Positions 7,367-15,192 are shown, counted from the stretch's first letter. The stretch is DNA of 15,866 nucleotides from Porticoccus sp047635255 (GCA_047635255.1 JBLIIR010000028.1:1-15866), one strand, 5' to 3'. Notes: a model not told the origin generated them from the letters alone. Translations and numbers: made by a program.

Positions 7367-8446
7367 TTATTCTCCAAGCAAGTAAGGGGAAAAGGTCGAA
7401 GAATAAACAACATCAAAACTATCTAACCTCTTCACCAAAAAATAGGCTGGAATGCTATTATCTTCGGCAAAAACAAGAGCCTTTTCGGGCCCCAAAACCA
7501 TCATAACTGTAGCTAAGGCGTCTGCTTCAGCGGCGCTTTTAGCAATAACGGTAACCGAGGCTAGATTATGTGTAATAGGATAGCCTGTTCGAGGATCGAT
7601 AGTATGAGAATATCTCTTACCATTCTTTTCAAAGTAGTTTCGATAATCCCCAGAGGTTGCTACGCCAGAATCCTTTATTTGAATAACTTGTTGTACACCA
7701 TCCTCCATAAAAGAAGGCTTTTCAATGGCAATACGCCAACTTTTACCATCTAATCTTTCCCCCTGGATTCGCAGCTCTCCACCTATTTCTATCAGGTAAT
7801 TTTTTGCCCCTAATGAATCCAGTAATTCAGCAACAGTATCTGCAGCATAACCTTTTACTACAGCCGAAAGATCAATTTTAATATCATCAAGTCGTGTTGC
7901 TAAATATTTTTTCTTATCTATAGCAAGCTTATCAAATCCAATGAATGGAAGAAGGCTGTCGATCAGCTCGTGAGATGGGATAACATCCTTAGATTTTTGA
8001 GGACCAAATCCCCAAATATCCACCAACGAGAATACAGTTGGATCAAAATATCCATCAGACAACACAAAAATATCCTGAGCTATTGATAACACATCTATCA
8101 TTTCTGGAGAAACAGCTCGAGGCTGGTTTACTAGAGAGTCATTAAAAAGCATAAGCTCAGATTTTTTGTTATATGTTGTAAATATCTTATTAATTTTTTG
8201 CAACTGATCGTCTATTAATTTTTTTGTGTTTCTCGAAAGAAGTTTATCTGCTGCCACTATCTTGACTTGGTAAGTTGTACCCATAACTTCGCCAGAATAG
8301 ACTAACTCCTCTGGAGGATTAGAGCAGCCAACAAGGCCCGTAAAAAACAAAACTGGAAGAAAAGACATGACTAGATTGTGAGGGATTTTTAAAAAAAACG
8401 AGGCGCTAAGCCCCATTTTCACTAACTTTATAGTCCTTAGAAGCAT
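7367..8446 (-). CDS. apbE: ApbE, FAD:protein FMN transferase (lipoprotein)
   Basis: This enzyme transfers FMN from FAD to threonine in target proteins, here most likely NqrB and NqrC, on the periplasmic side. Counting from ATG 8446 (359 residues), a long N-terminal region leads to a lipobox ending GLVGC at Cys41. The ApbE blocks follow: VMGTTYQVK, VLSDGYFDPT (128-137), IDLSAVVKGYA (191-201), GGELR, ATSGDYRNYF, HTIDPRTGYP (281-290) and AEADALAT. The start is uncertain. ATG 8446 has no good ribosome-binding site. A GTG at 8455 has GGGTGA seven bases upstream, and ATG 8416 gives a more ordinary signal peptide. The reading frame stays open into nqrF, but starting there would make the signal peptide unreasonably long. 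It follows nqrF and precedes nqrM. Confidence 0.93.
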   Translation of the reverse strand: MLLRTIKLVKMGLSASFFLKIPHNLVMSFLPVLFFTGLVGCSNPPEELVYSGEVMGTTYQVKIVAADKLLSRNTKKLIDDQLQKINKIFTTYNKKSELMLFNDSLVNQPRAVSPEMIDVLSIAQDIFVLSDGYFDPTVFSLVDIWGFGPQKSKDVIPSHELIDSLLPFIGFDKLAIDKKKYLATRLDDIKIDLSAVVKGYAADTVAELLDSLGAKNYLIEIGGELRIQGERLDGKSWRIAIEKPSFMEDGVQQVIQIKDSGVATSGDYRNYFEKNGKRYSHTIDPRTGYPITHNLASVTVIAKSAAEADALATVMMVLGPEKALVFAEDNSIPAYFLVKRLDSFDVVYSSTFSPYLLGE

Positions 8447-8462
8447 TTTATGCACTAAATGG

Positions 8463-9686
8463 TCACCCGCCAAAATCATCAAGGAATATATTGTCTCTCT
8501 CAACTCCAAGATCAAGCAACATGGAGATAACAGCTGAATTCATCATGGGTGGGCCACACATGTAATATTCGCAGTCCTCAGGTGCTGGATGCTCCTTTAG
8601 GTAGTTCTCATAAAGAACTTGATGGATAAAGCCTTTGTGTCCGTCCCATTTATCTTCTGGTTGTGCATCAGAAAGAGCTAGATGCCATTCAAAATTATCA
8701 TTTTCCCCGGCAAGAGTATCGTACTCATCATTATAGAAGCATTCGCGCATTGAACGAGCACCATACCAGAATGAAATTTTACGATCAGTTTTTAATCGAC
8801 GAAGCTGATCAAACAAATGCGATCGCATTGGCGCCATTCCTGCACCTCCTCCAATGAAAACCATCTCGGTTGAGGTCTCTTTAGCAAAGAATTCACCAAA
8901 TGGGCCAAAGACGTTAACCTTATCACCAGGCTTTAGGTTGAAAGCCCATGAGGACATAACCCCGGGCGGAATACCCTCTGTTCCAGGAGGCGGCGTTGCA
9001 CATCTAATATTAAATTTAACTATTCCCTTTTCTTCTGGATAGTTAGCCATTGAGTAGGCTCTGATCACGGACTCATTAACTATAGATTCATGTTTAAAGA
9101 ATCCGAAACGATCCCAATCAGTTCGATACTCGTCATCTATGTCAAAATCACTGTATTTAACATGGTGCGGAGGGCACTCTAACTGGACATAACCACCAGC
9201 CTTGAAGTCAACACTTTCACCATCAGGCAAGCGGAGAGTCAACTCTTTAATAAAAGTAGCGACATTAGGATTGGCCTCAACAGTACATTCCCACTGCTTA
9301 ACACCAAAGACCTCTTCTGGAACAATAACTTTCATGTCCTGCTTTACGGCGGTCTGGCAAGACAACCGCCATCCCTCGTTAGCCTCACGTTTAGAAAAAT
9401 GAGACTCTTCAGTTGGCAGCATAGAGCCGCCGCCTTCAGTAACAATACACTTGCACTGAGCACAAGTGCCGCCGCCGCCACATGCAGATGCAAGAAATAA
9501 ACCAGCATTAGAGAGGGTTAATAGTAATTTATCACCAGATGGAACAGTAATATCTTTTTCGCCATTAACATCAATGGTAACTAGCCCTGTGCTAACTAAC
9601 TTCTCTCGAGCAGCCAATATAAAAGCAACCAGAGCTAATACAACAGCTGTGAACATTCCAACACCAAGCAAAATCTCTAAGTTCAT
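8463..9686 (-). CDS. nqrF: Na+-translocating NADH:quinone reductase subunit F
   Basis: This is the NADH-oxidising entry subunit of the NQR complex. It passes electrons from NADH through FAD to a 2Fe-2S centre. The 407-residue protein has an N-terminal membrane helix (about 4-26), then a plant-type ferredoxin domain with C69, C75, C78 and C110 (CGGGGTCAQC, then LSC). A ferredoxin-NADP reductase-like domain follows, with FAD motif RAYSMANYP (209-217), nucleotide motif GGGAGMAP (279-286) and C-terminal YYMCGPPMMN with C377. Every key residue is present. The ATG at 9686 follows GGAG about 11 bases upstream, and 22 bases separate it from nqrE. The stop is followed closely by apbE. Confidence 0.98.
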   Translation of the reverse strand: MNLEILLGVGMFTAVVLALVAFILAAREKLVSTGLVTIDVNGEKDITVPSGDKLLLTLSNAGLFLASACGGGGTCAQCKCIVTEGGGSMLPTEESHFSKREANEGWRLSCQTAVKQDMKVIVPEEVFGVKQWECTVEANPNVATFIKELTLRLPDGESVDFKAGGYVQLECPPHHVKYSDFDIDDEYRTDWDRFGFFKHESIVNESVIRAYSMANYPEEKGIVKFNIRCATPPPGTEGIPPGVMSSWAFNLKPGDKVNVFGPFGEFFAKETSTEMVFIGGGAGMAPMRSHLFDQLRRLKTDRKISFWYGARSMRECFYNDEYDTLAGENDNFEWHLALSDAQPEDKWDGHKGFIHQVLYENYLKEHPAPEDCEYYMCGPPMMNSAVISMLLDLGVERDNIFLDDFGG

Positions 9687-9708
9687 AAATATTTTTTCTC
9701 CGCAGCTA

Positions 9709-10326
9709 TCAAAGGTCTATTCCACCAAAGGACATAAAGCCTAACGACATGAGGCCAACAGTTATAAAAGTAATACCCAAGCCCTGAAGGCCTTCAGGCA
9801 CATCGCTATATTTAAGTTTTTCGCGTATGCCAGCCAGCGCCACAATTGCTAGCGCCCAACCAAAGCCAGCACCTAATCCGTATACTGTGCTCTCAGCTAA
9901 GTCATAGTCACGCTCGACCATAAACAAAGCCGCGCCTAAAATTGCACAATTAACGGTTATTAACGGCAAAAAGACACCGAGAGCGCTGTAAAGGGCCGGG
10001 ACATATTTATCTAAAAACATTTCCATAATTTGAACAATGGCAGCAATAACACCGATATAACTCAGTAGCCCAAGAAAACTCAGATCCACCTTATCCATAC
10101 CTTCTATACCAGTCCATGTTAAGGCACCTTCGGTTAGTAAGTATTTAAATATCAGATGGTTGGCAGGTACAGTTACCACTAAAACTACAATGACAGCAAT
10201 ACCAAGACCTATGGCCGCTTGAACCTTTTTGGAAATTGCTAAAAATGTACACATTCCCAGAAAAAAAGACAGAGCCATATTTTCAATAAAAACAGACCGG
10301 ACAAATAAACTTAAATAATGCTCCAT
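9709..10326 (-). CDS. nqrE: Na+-translocating NADH:quinone reductase subunit E
   Basis: This is an integral membrane subunit of NQR, homologous to NqrD, with six expected membrane helices. Together they hold an iron centre in the membrane. The 205-residue protein keeps the two cysteines that supply ligands: C26 in FLGMCTFLA and C127 in TVNCAILG. Other family blocks are SVFIENMALS, SYIGVIAAIVQIMEMFLD and GAGFGWALAIV. The ATG at 10326 overlaps the nqrD stop by one base (TGATG), with AAGGAGG about ten bases upstream, so translation is coupled to nqrD. Confidence 0.98.
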   Translation of the reverse strand: MEHYLSLFVRSVFIENMALSFFLGMCTFLAISKKVQAAIGLGIAVIVVLVVTVPANHLIFKYLLTEGALTWTGIEGMDKVDLSFLGLLSYIGVIAAIVQIMEMFLDKYVPALYSALGVFLPLITVNCAILGAALFMVERDYDLAESTVYGLGAGFGWALAIVALAGIREKLKYSDVPEGLQGLGITFITVGLMSLGFMSFGGIDL

Positions 10327-10991
10327 CAGGCAGCTTCCTCCTTAGGCGAATTTGGCGCAATCTTGAAATCAGGAACTTCAACTTGGCCTTTCTTCCAAAC
10401 CCTTAAGCCCCAGATAAAAAGACCAATTAAGAAAAAAGCACTTGGTGGTAGAAGCAGCAGCCCATTTGGTACATACCAGCCTCCATTGCTCGCTAAAGAG
10501 AAGATCTCAAAACCGTATAGCTTGCCTGTTCCAAATAGCTCTCGGATAAACGCTAGCGCTAATAATATTACGCTATACCCAAGACCATTTCCAAATCCGT
10601 CCAAGAAGCTACTTACGGGCGGATTTTTCATTGCGTAACCTTCAGCTCGACCCATAACAATGCAGTTAGTGATAATTAACCCAACAAATACAGAAAGCTG
10701 CTTGCTGATATCATAAGCGACGGCCTTAAGCACCTGATCAACAAGGATAACCACAGAAGCTATGATGGTCATTTGCACAATTATTCTAATACTGCTTGGA
10801 ATTTGGTTTCTTATCAGCGATATCAACATGCATGAGATTGCTGTCACAACCGTTAAACTAATACACATAACCATAGTAACCTTCAGGCTAGAGGTGACAG
10901 CAAGCGCAGAACATATTCCCAAAATCTGAAGCGCAATTGGATTCTCATTAAAAATTGGTTTTAATAGGATGTTACTCATTTTGCTAGCCAA
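10326..10991 (-). CDS. nqrD: Na+-translocating NADH:quinone reductase subunit D
   Basis: This membrane subunit of NQR pairs with NqrE around the shared iron centre. The 221-residue protein has six predicted helices, the ligand cysteines C27 in LGICSALAV and C110 in IITNCIVMGRAEG, and conserved stretches NPIALQ, QLSVFVG, GNGLGYS, IRELFGTGKLYG and NGGWYVPNGL. I chose the TTG at 10991, because GGGGAGG lies exactly seven bases upstream and the resulting N-terminus is close to the family length. The ATG at 10979 lacks a ribosome-binding site at proper distance and would shorten the protein by four residues. The stop of nqrC is two bases before this start. Confidence 0.97.
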   Translation of the reverse strand: MASKMSNILLKPIFNENPIALQILGICSALAVTSSLKVTMVMCISLTVVTAISCMLISLIRNQIPSSIRIIVQMTIIASVVILVDQVLKAVAYDISKQLSVFVGLIITNCIVMGRAEGYAMKNPPVSSFLDGFGNGLGYSVILLALAFIRELFGTGKLYGFEIFSLASNGGWYVPNGLLLLPPSAFFLIGLFIWGLRVWKKGQVEVPDFKIAPNSPKEEAA

Positions 10992-10993
10992 GA

Positions 10994-11764
10994 TTAAGCC
11001 TCCCCTGCGCGTAGATTGGAGAGAAACGGAGAAAATCCATTTTTGCCCATCCAGAATTTTATTAGGTTATCTACCCCGCGACTTGTTAAAGTTGCTCCAG
11101 ATAAACCATCTATTTCATGTATTGATTCAGGTCGACTAAGGTCTACCTTGCCTCTAACAACGGTCAACGCTTGCTTATTGTTTGCATCGTAACTTTTCTT
11201 GCCTATCCATTGTGCTTTCCATAACGGATTATCGATCTCACCTCCCAGACCGGGGGTTTCAGCATGCTCATAGAAACCAAGCCCAGCGACAGTGTTCAAA
11301 TCAGCCTCTAGGGCGACAAACCCATACAGTGTTGACCAAAGACCGTATCCCTTTATGGGTAAAATAATTTTTTCCAAGCCCGCGTCTCCCTCTACAACAT
11401 ATACAATCATATACTTGGGAAGGCGGCCAATCTTAGCAATATCAGCATCTCCAAGGTCAACAGATAATTCGGGATCCTTGGAGGCTTTTCGTTGATTGTA
11501 GCTATCCAGGTCTACTGCGTCGGTGAATTTTCCTGTGGCCAGGTCGACCGCTCGAGCAGTTATGCTGGCAAATTTTGCATTAACGTCATCGCCTTTTTGC
11601 AACATTCCTGCAGCAGCAAGTACATTTGTTTTTCGATCAAGATCCTTGTTAGCCTGCTGGGCTGGTCGCAATAAGACAGCTGCTGTAGACACAATCACTG
11701 AGCAAACAATACAAAGCACTAAGGCAACTTTAATAGTTTTTAAAGTAGAGTTATTGCTAGCCAC
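10994..11764 (-). CDS. nqrC: Na+-translocating NADH:quinone reductase subunit C (FMN-bearing)
   Basis: NqrC carries a covalently bound FMN on a periplasmic FMN-binding domain tethered by an N-terminal helix (about residues 9-31). The acceptor threonine is T225 in DGLSGATLTS, the same number as in Vibrio NqrC. GFYEHAETPGLGGEI is another hallmark of the domain. The frame is open ten codons further upstream, but the GTG at 11764 is preferred: the protein then starts MASNN like its homologues, GGAGA lies seven bases before it, and length becomes 256. This start overlaps the nqrB stop by eight bases. The flavin is expected to be attached by the ApbE encoded downstream. Confidence 0.97.
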   Translation of the reverse strand: MASNNSTLKTIKVALVLCIVCSVIVSTAAVLLRPAQQANKDLDRKTNVLAAAGMLQKGDDVNAKFASITARAVDLATGKFTDAVDLDSYNQRKASKDPELSVDLGDADIAKIGRLPKYMIVYVVEGDAGLEKIILPIKGYGLWSTLYGFVALEADLNTVAGLGFYEHAETPGLGGEIDNPLWKAQWIGKKSYDANNKQALTVVRGKVDLSRPESIHEIDGLSGATLTSRGVDNLIKFWMGKNGFSPFLSNLRAGEA

Positions 11765-12959
11765 GAGCCATTCTCCTTTTGATGTTAGCTTCAACTACAA
11801 AATGATCGATGAGCGGAGAAAATAAGTTAGCGAACAATATCGCCAGCATCATTCCTTCAGGGTAAGCAGGATTAACAACCCTAATCAATATAACCATTAC
11901 CCCAATCAACAGGCCATACCAAATTTTTCCTGTGTCTGTCATGGATGCTGACACAGGCTCTGTTGCCATAAAAACCAACCCAAAAGCAAAACTACCAATA
12001 ACCAAATGCCAGTGCCAGGGAACACCAAACATTGGGTTTGTCTCTGAACCAATAAAATTAAACAGCGTAGATAGGAAAATCATGCCAATAAGGACCCCTA
12101 GCATAATACGCCAAGCTGCAATTCTTGTGAGAAGCAAAACGACAGCGCCGACAAGAATCGCAAGAGTGGATGTTTCACCAATTGAGCCCTGTTTATTGCC
12201 AATAAATGCATCGAACCAAGTAAGGTTCTGTTGTACCGCTTCAATGCCATAGTTGGCAGCAACCGAAAGTGCCGTTGCGCCGGTATAACCATCAACAGCA
12301 GTCCAGACAGCATCCCCTGATAGCTCAGCAGGGTATGCAAAGAAAAGGAAGGCGCGTCCTGTTAGCGCAGGATTGAGGAAATTTTTTCCTGTCCCTCCAA
12401 AAACTTCCTTACCAATAACAACACCAAAACTTATCCCTAAAGCTACCTGCCATAATGGTATATCTGGGGGGCAAATTAAAGCGAATAGAATAGAAGTTAC
12501 AAAAAACCCCTCATTAACTTCATGGCCTCTTACAGAGGCAAACACAACCTCCCAGAAACCTCCCGCTATAAATGTCACCATATAAATGGGGACAAAGTAG
12601 ACTGCGCCATAAAACATGCAATCCCAGATACTAGAAGGATCATGTCCGGCAAATAATATGATGATAGCTTCATGCCAGTCAGTTACATAGGTTGCTTCCG
12701 ATGCAGCAAGGATCGTATTTGCCTGAAAACCAAGATTATACATCCCGTAAAACATTGCTGGAAATGCGGCAAGCCAAACAGTTATCATTACTCGTTTTAA
12801 GTCAATACCATCCCGAATATGCGAACCATTTTTCGTGACGGATCCTGGTGAGTAAAAAATTGTATCGACAGCCTCATAAAGGGCGAACCAACTCTCTAAT
12901 TTTCCACCTTTATGGAAATGCGGTTCAATTCTATCTAGATAGTTACGCAATGCCTTCAC
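11757..12959 (-). CDS. nqrB: Na+-translocating NADH:quinone reductase subunit B (FMN-bearing)
   Basis: NqrB is a large membrane subunit of NQR. It carries covalent FMN and riboflavin, forms much of the Na+ channel, and is the site of quinone-analogue inhibitors in other species. The 400-residue protein has about ten hydrophobic segments. The FMN acceptor is T229 in DGYTGATALS. Other conserved stretches are VRGHEVNEGFFVTSILFAL, FGGTGKNFLNPALTGRAFLF and FMATEPVSASMTDTGKIWYG. The start is GTG at 12959 with AAGGAGGG six or seven bases upstream. The nqrA stop lies two bases before it. Confidence 0.98.
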   Translation of the reverse strand: MKALRNYLDRIEPHFHKGGKLESWFALYEAVDTIFYSPGSVTKNGSHIRDGIDLKRVMITVWLAAFPAMFYGMYNLGFQANTILAASEATYVTDWHEAIIILFAGHDPSSIWDCMFYGAVYFVPIYMVTFIAGGFWEVVFASVRGHEVNEGFFVTSILFALICPPDIPLWQVALGISFGVVIGKEVFGGTGKNFLNPALTGRAFLFFAYPAELSGDAVWTAVDGYTGATALSVAANYGIEAVQQNLTWFDAFIGNKQGSIGETSTLAILVGAVVLLLTRIAAWRIMLGVLIGMIFLSTLFNFIGSETNPMFGVPWHWHLVIGSFAFGLVFMATEPVSASMTDTGKIWYGLLIGVMVILIRVVNPAYPEGMMLAILFANLFSPLIDHFVVEANIKRRMARG

Positions 12960-12961
12960 TA

Positions 12962-14329
12962 TCAGCCCTCCTTCTCAATACGCGCCAGGTTATCTCTCAG
13001 GATTGAGCCATACTCATATTTCCCAACACAAACATAGCTACAAAGAGCTAAATCTTCTTCTTCAAGCTCTAGGCAGCCGAGTTTTTGCGCCATTTCCGTA
13101 TCACCAACAATTAAAGCGCGCAAGAGCTGTGTGGGAAGTATATCCAAAGGCATCACCTTTTCGTAATTACCAATAGGCACCATGGCTCTCTCACTGCCAT
13201 TTGTATTTGTGCTAAAACTCAAGTTTTTTTCTTGAACTGAACCCAAAGAAGAAAGGTAGATGGGCATGGCCGAATGTCGCTTAACGCCCAAAGAAAGATA
13301 GCGAAAAAATTCACGCTGATATCCTTCGAGGATTATAGCAACCTGAGTGTGATAGCGACCCAAAAAAGAAAGGGCCCCACCGGCATGTCTGGCAGATGCA
13401 ATACGACCTGATAGCAAAGATCCGGAGATAATTCGATTGTCTCCCCCGTCAGTCTCGTTAACGATCAATTCATTAATATTTGCACCAATACGGGTTTGCA
13501 CTAAGCGCGGATTAACAGCTTGGGGGCCGCACAAAGCTACCACTCTTCGAGTATCAATACAGCCAGTGGTAAATAATGCACCTATAGCCAACACATCTTG
13601 ATAGCCTATTACCCATACAGTTTTTTTAGCGCTAACAGGATCTATAAAATGAATGTGTGTACCAGCAAGCCCGGATGGATGAGGACCACTAAACCTTTGC
13701 GGTTGAATACCGTCCAACTTTTCTCCAGAAATTGTTGCATCATCCGAAATACAAAGATGAATTGGCCCCTCTGTAAGGCGCTCCAGCACCAGCAGCCCAT
13801 CTTCAAAATCTTTTTCTCTCTCGGCAATAACTACATCAGGATTTACCGCTAATGGGTTTGTATCAATAGCAGTAACAAAAATTGAGCTGGGTGACCCAGA
13901 AAAGGGGGACGGAATCTTAGAATATGGTCGAGTTCGCAATGATGTCCATAGGCCAGATGAAACCAAATTATCAACTACGCTGCTCCTAGATAAAGACGGC
14001 AGCTCCGCAGAAGCATATTGCATAAATGTTTCCTGCTCATCTCCATCTACATCAATAACTATAGATTGAAAAACACGGCGTTCTCCGCGATTAATAGAGG
14101 AGACAACACCGGAAGCAGGTGAGGTATAGAGTATCCCTTCGGTTCTCTTGTCAGAGAAAAGTAGCTGGCCAAGCTTAACTCTATCACCGACCTTGACCGA
14201 CATCGTAGGCTTCATACCAACATAATCATCGCCAATGACAGCAACAGATCCAATAATAGGCCCTTTGTGTATAACTTGCTCAGGAGCACCCGGTACAGGG
14301 ATATCTAAACCCCGAGAAATATTAACCAT
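12962..14329 (-). CDS. nqrA: Na+-translocating NADH:quinone reductase subunit A
   Basis: NqrA is the peripheral cytoplasmic subunit of NQR, associated with NqrB and implicated in quinone binding. It is the first gene of the operon. The 455-residue protein starts MVNISRGLDIPVPGAPEQVI and matches the family throughout: YVGMKPTMSVKVGDRVK, TSPASGVVSSINRGERR, TRPYSKIPSP, TAIDTNPLA, GPHPSGLAGTHIHF, NGSERAMVPIGNYEKVMPLD and EEDLALCSYVCVGKYEYG. It has no membrane helix or cofactor motif, as expected. The ATG at 14329 has only a weak AGG at nine bases. A good promoter lies about 130 bases upstream, giving a leader of roughly 120 bases. Confidence 0.98.
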   Translation of the reverse strand: MVNISRGLDIPVPGAPEQVIHKGPIIGSVAVIGDDYVGMKPTMSVKVGDRVKLGQLLFSDKRTEGILYTSPASGVVSSINRGERRVFQSIVIDVDGDEQETFMQYASAELPSLSRSSVVDNLVSSGLWTSLRTRPYSKIPSPFSGSPSSIFVTAIDTNPLAVNPDVVIAEREKDFEDGLLVLERLTEGPIHLCISDDATISGEKLDGIQPQRFSGPHPSGLAGTHIHFIDPVSAKKTVWVIGYQDVLAIGALFTTGCIDTRRVVALCGPQAVNPRLVQTRIGANINELIVNETDGGDNRIISGSLLSGRIASARHAGGALSFLGRYHTQVAIILEGYQREFFRYLSLGVKRHSAMPIYLSSLGSVQEKNLSFSTNTNGSERAMVPIGNYEKVMPLDILPTQLLRALIVGDTEMAQKLGCLELEEEDLALCSYVCVGKYEYGSILRDNLARIEKEG

Positions 14330-14405
14330 AAAATAAAACCTAAAAAGCTATTTTTTTAATTAACCAGTGCCCTTAACTAATGTGAACCCCAAATAAAAAC
14401 CATAC

Positions 14406-14421
14406 AACCTTGTAAAAGGTT
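14406..14421 (-). other. Short hairpin in the nqrA leader
   Basis: AACCTT (14406-14411) and AAGGTT (14416-14421) form a 6-bp stem with a four-base loop in the untranslated leader of nqrA. It sits some 30 bases after the inferred transcription start. There is no T-run after it, so it is not a terminator. It may affect RNA stability or may be chance. Confidence 0.3.
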
Positions 14422-14457
14422 ACATTTTGAACACATTTTAGAATTTAAAGCCGCGTT

Positions 14458-14486
14458 ATTATACGTGATTATAAAAGTACGAACAA
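14458..14486 (-). promoter_or_regulatory. Sigma-70-type promoter of the nqr operon
   Basis: On the minus strand TTGTTC (14486-14481) and a perfect TATAAT (14463-14458) are 17 bases apart, predicting transcription from about 14451. This is the best promoter-like pair upstream of nqrA. A second TATAAT overlaps at 14475-14470 but lacks a -35 match. An inverted repeat described separately covers the -35 edge. Confidence 0.7.
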
Positions 14487-14514
14487 TTTTTACTACACAT
14501 TAAATCGTACTTTT
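14473..14514. promoter_or_regulatory. 10-bp inverted repeat over the nqr promoter, possible operator
   Basis: AAAAGTACGA (14473-14482) and TCGTACTTTT (14505-14514) are perfect inverted copies separated by 22 bases. Their centres are 32 bases apart, about three helical turns. One arm overlaps the -35/spacer region of the nqr promoter and the other lies near position -59. This geometry fits a dimeric regulator. The repeat could also fold as a weak stem-loop with a T-tail, but the long loop makes that less likely. I do not recognise the motif. Confidence 0.4.
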
Positions 14515-14518
14515 TATT

Positions 14519-14551
14519 GAGGGTGTAAAACAAACCGTGTAACTGCCCAGT
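14519..14551. mobile_element. Terminal inverted repeat of an IS256-family element (single end)
   Basis: The segment beginning GAGGGTGTAAAACAAACC and running to TGCCCAG resembles the terminal repeat of IS256-type (Mutator) elements. It lies directly after the stop codon of the transposase remnant, at the distance seen in that family. No second copy of the repeat occurs in the window, so the other end is missing, and no target duplication can be seen. Confidence 0.55.
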
Positions 14552-14662
14552 TTAGATATGAGGGTTTAGCTGTTCCTCAAATTCAATCATAAACCGATTG
14601 AGTGCCGGTTTCCAATCCCTAATTGGCATAGTCCATTTTTTAAGGTAGAGGCAATGAATGCT
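14552..14662 (-). pseudogene. IS256-family (Mutator-type) transposase C-terminal remnant
   Basis: The minus strand encodes KKWTMPIRDWKPALNRF followed by MIEFEEQL and a stop, the C-terminal end of IS256-family transposases. Only about 35 codons remain open; an in-frame stop (TGA at 14665-14663) precedes them. Just upstream, another frame reads EAFIASTLKN, which resembles the residues that normally precede KKW. This suggests a small deletion and frameshift (loss of a few codons such as ISKK). The rest of the transposase, including the catalytic DDE residues, is absent. The remnant lies between nqrA and the DUF3718-type gene and no longer mobilises anything. Confidence 0.8.
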
Positions 14663-14712
14663 TCACCACCATGTTGACTGGTTTCGTCAGACTAGTTTCA
14701 GTCGTACTCTGC

Positions 14713-15108
14713 TTATATGCGCTCGTTCAGGACTGCTACGATAGGAGAATCGTCCAAACTATTTTCAGTCGTCCAGGCACGGACCATCTTGCCGTCTTTC
14801 TCCGGGGCTGTTAATTCACCTCTAGGCATTTTTTGTACTAACAAGGTGCCTGTTTCAATGGAGCCGTGCTGCATAGCTGTGCGGATAAGGCTGTTGCCAC
14901 CACATGAAATACCTGAATGGTAATCTTTTAGCTTAAGGCGAAAGTCAGAGCGTACCCGCCTCATTTTCTTACGCAGTTCGTCCTTGTCATCGGCTTTGAC
15001 GATAGTGCAGATATTTTTCAAGGCGTCGTTTATGTCAGCGTGTGCAGTGCCGCTTACGGTCAGTGATAAAGTGGCAATGGCAATGGAAGTTTTAACTATT
15101 TTCAACAT
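14713..15108 (-). CDS. Small secreted protein with a DUF3718-type domain
   Basis: This 131-residue protein begins with a clear Sec signal peptide (MLKIVKTSIAIATLSLTVSG, cleavage after AHA at 24), so the mature part is likely periplasmic. The mature sequence has ICTIVKADDKDELRKKMRR, basic residues, then SGISCGGNSLIRTAM, matching my memory of DUF3718 proteins of marine Gammaproteobacteria. The two cysteines (C34 and C69) could form a disulfide. The family has no assigned function that I know. The C-terminal 30 residues, after the domain, are charged and unrecognised. The ATG at 15108 follows GAGGG at about seven bases. It is not tightly linked to a neighbour; the IS remnant lies downstream and the repeat region upstream. 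Its function is not inferred. Confidence 0.75.
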   Translation of the reverse strand: MLKIVKTSIAIATLSLTVSGTAHADINDALKNICTIVKADDKDELRKKMRRVRSDFRLKLKDYHSGISCGGNSLIRTAMQHGSIETGTLLVQKMPRGELTAPEKDGKMVRAWTTENSLDDSPIVAVLNERI

Positions 15109-15192
15109 GGTTAAGCCCTCGAGTTAAGTTGTTAACCGATTTCGGTAGGCGTATTAGACCCCAATTGAGACGCTTTAAAGGTCTAAGTTTCA

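Noticed and set aside
8663..9744. Several plus-strand open frames of 60-90 codons opposite nqrF
   Set aside because: They are mirror frames of a fully conserved nqrF, with no domain, promoter or ribosome-binding site.
10318..10638. 106-codon plus-strand frame opposite nqrD
   Set aside because: It is a shadow of nqrD; the translated sequence is low in recognisable structure and crosses the nqrD/nqrE junction.
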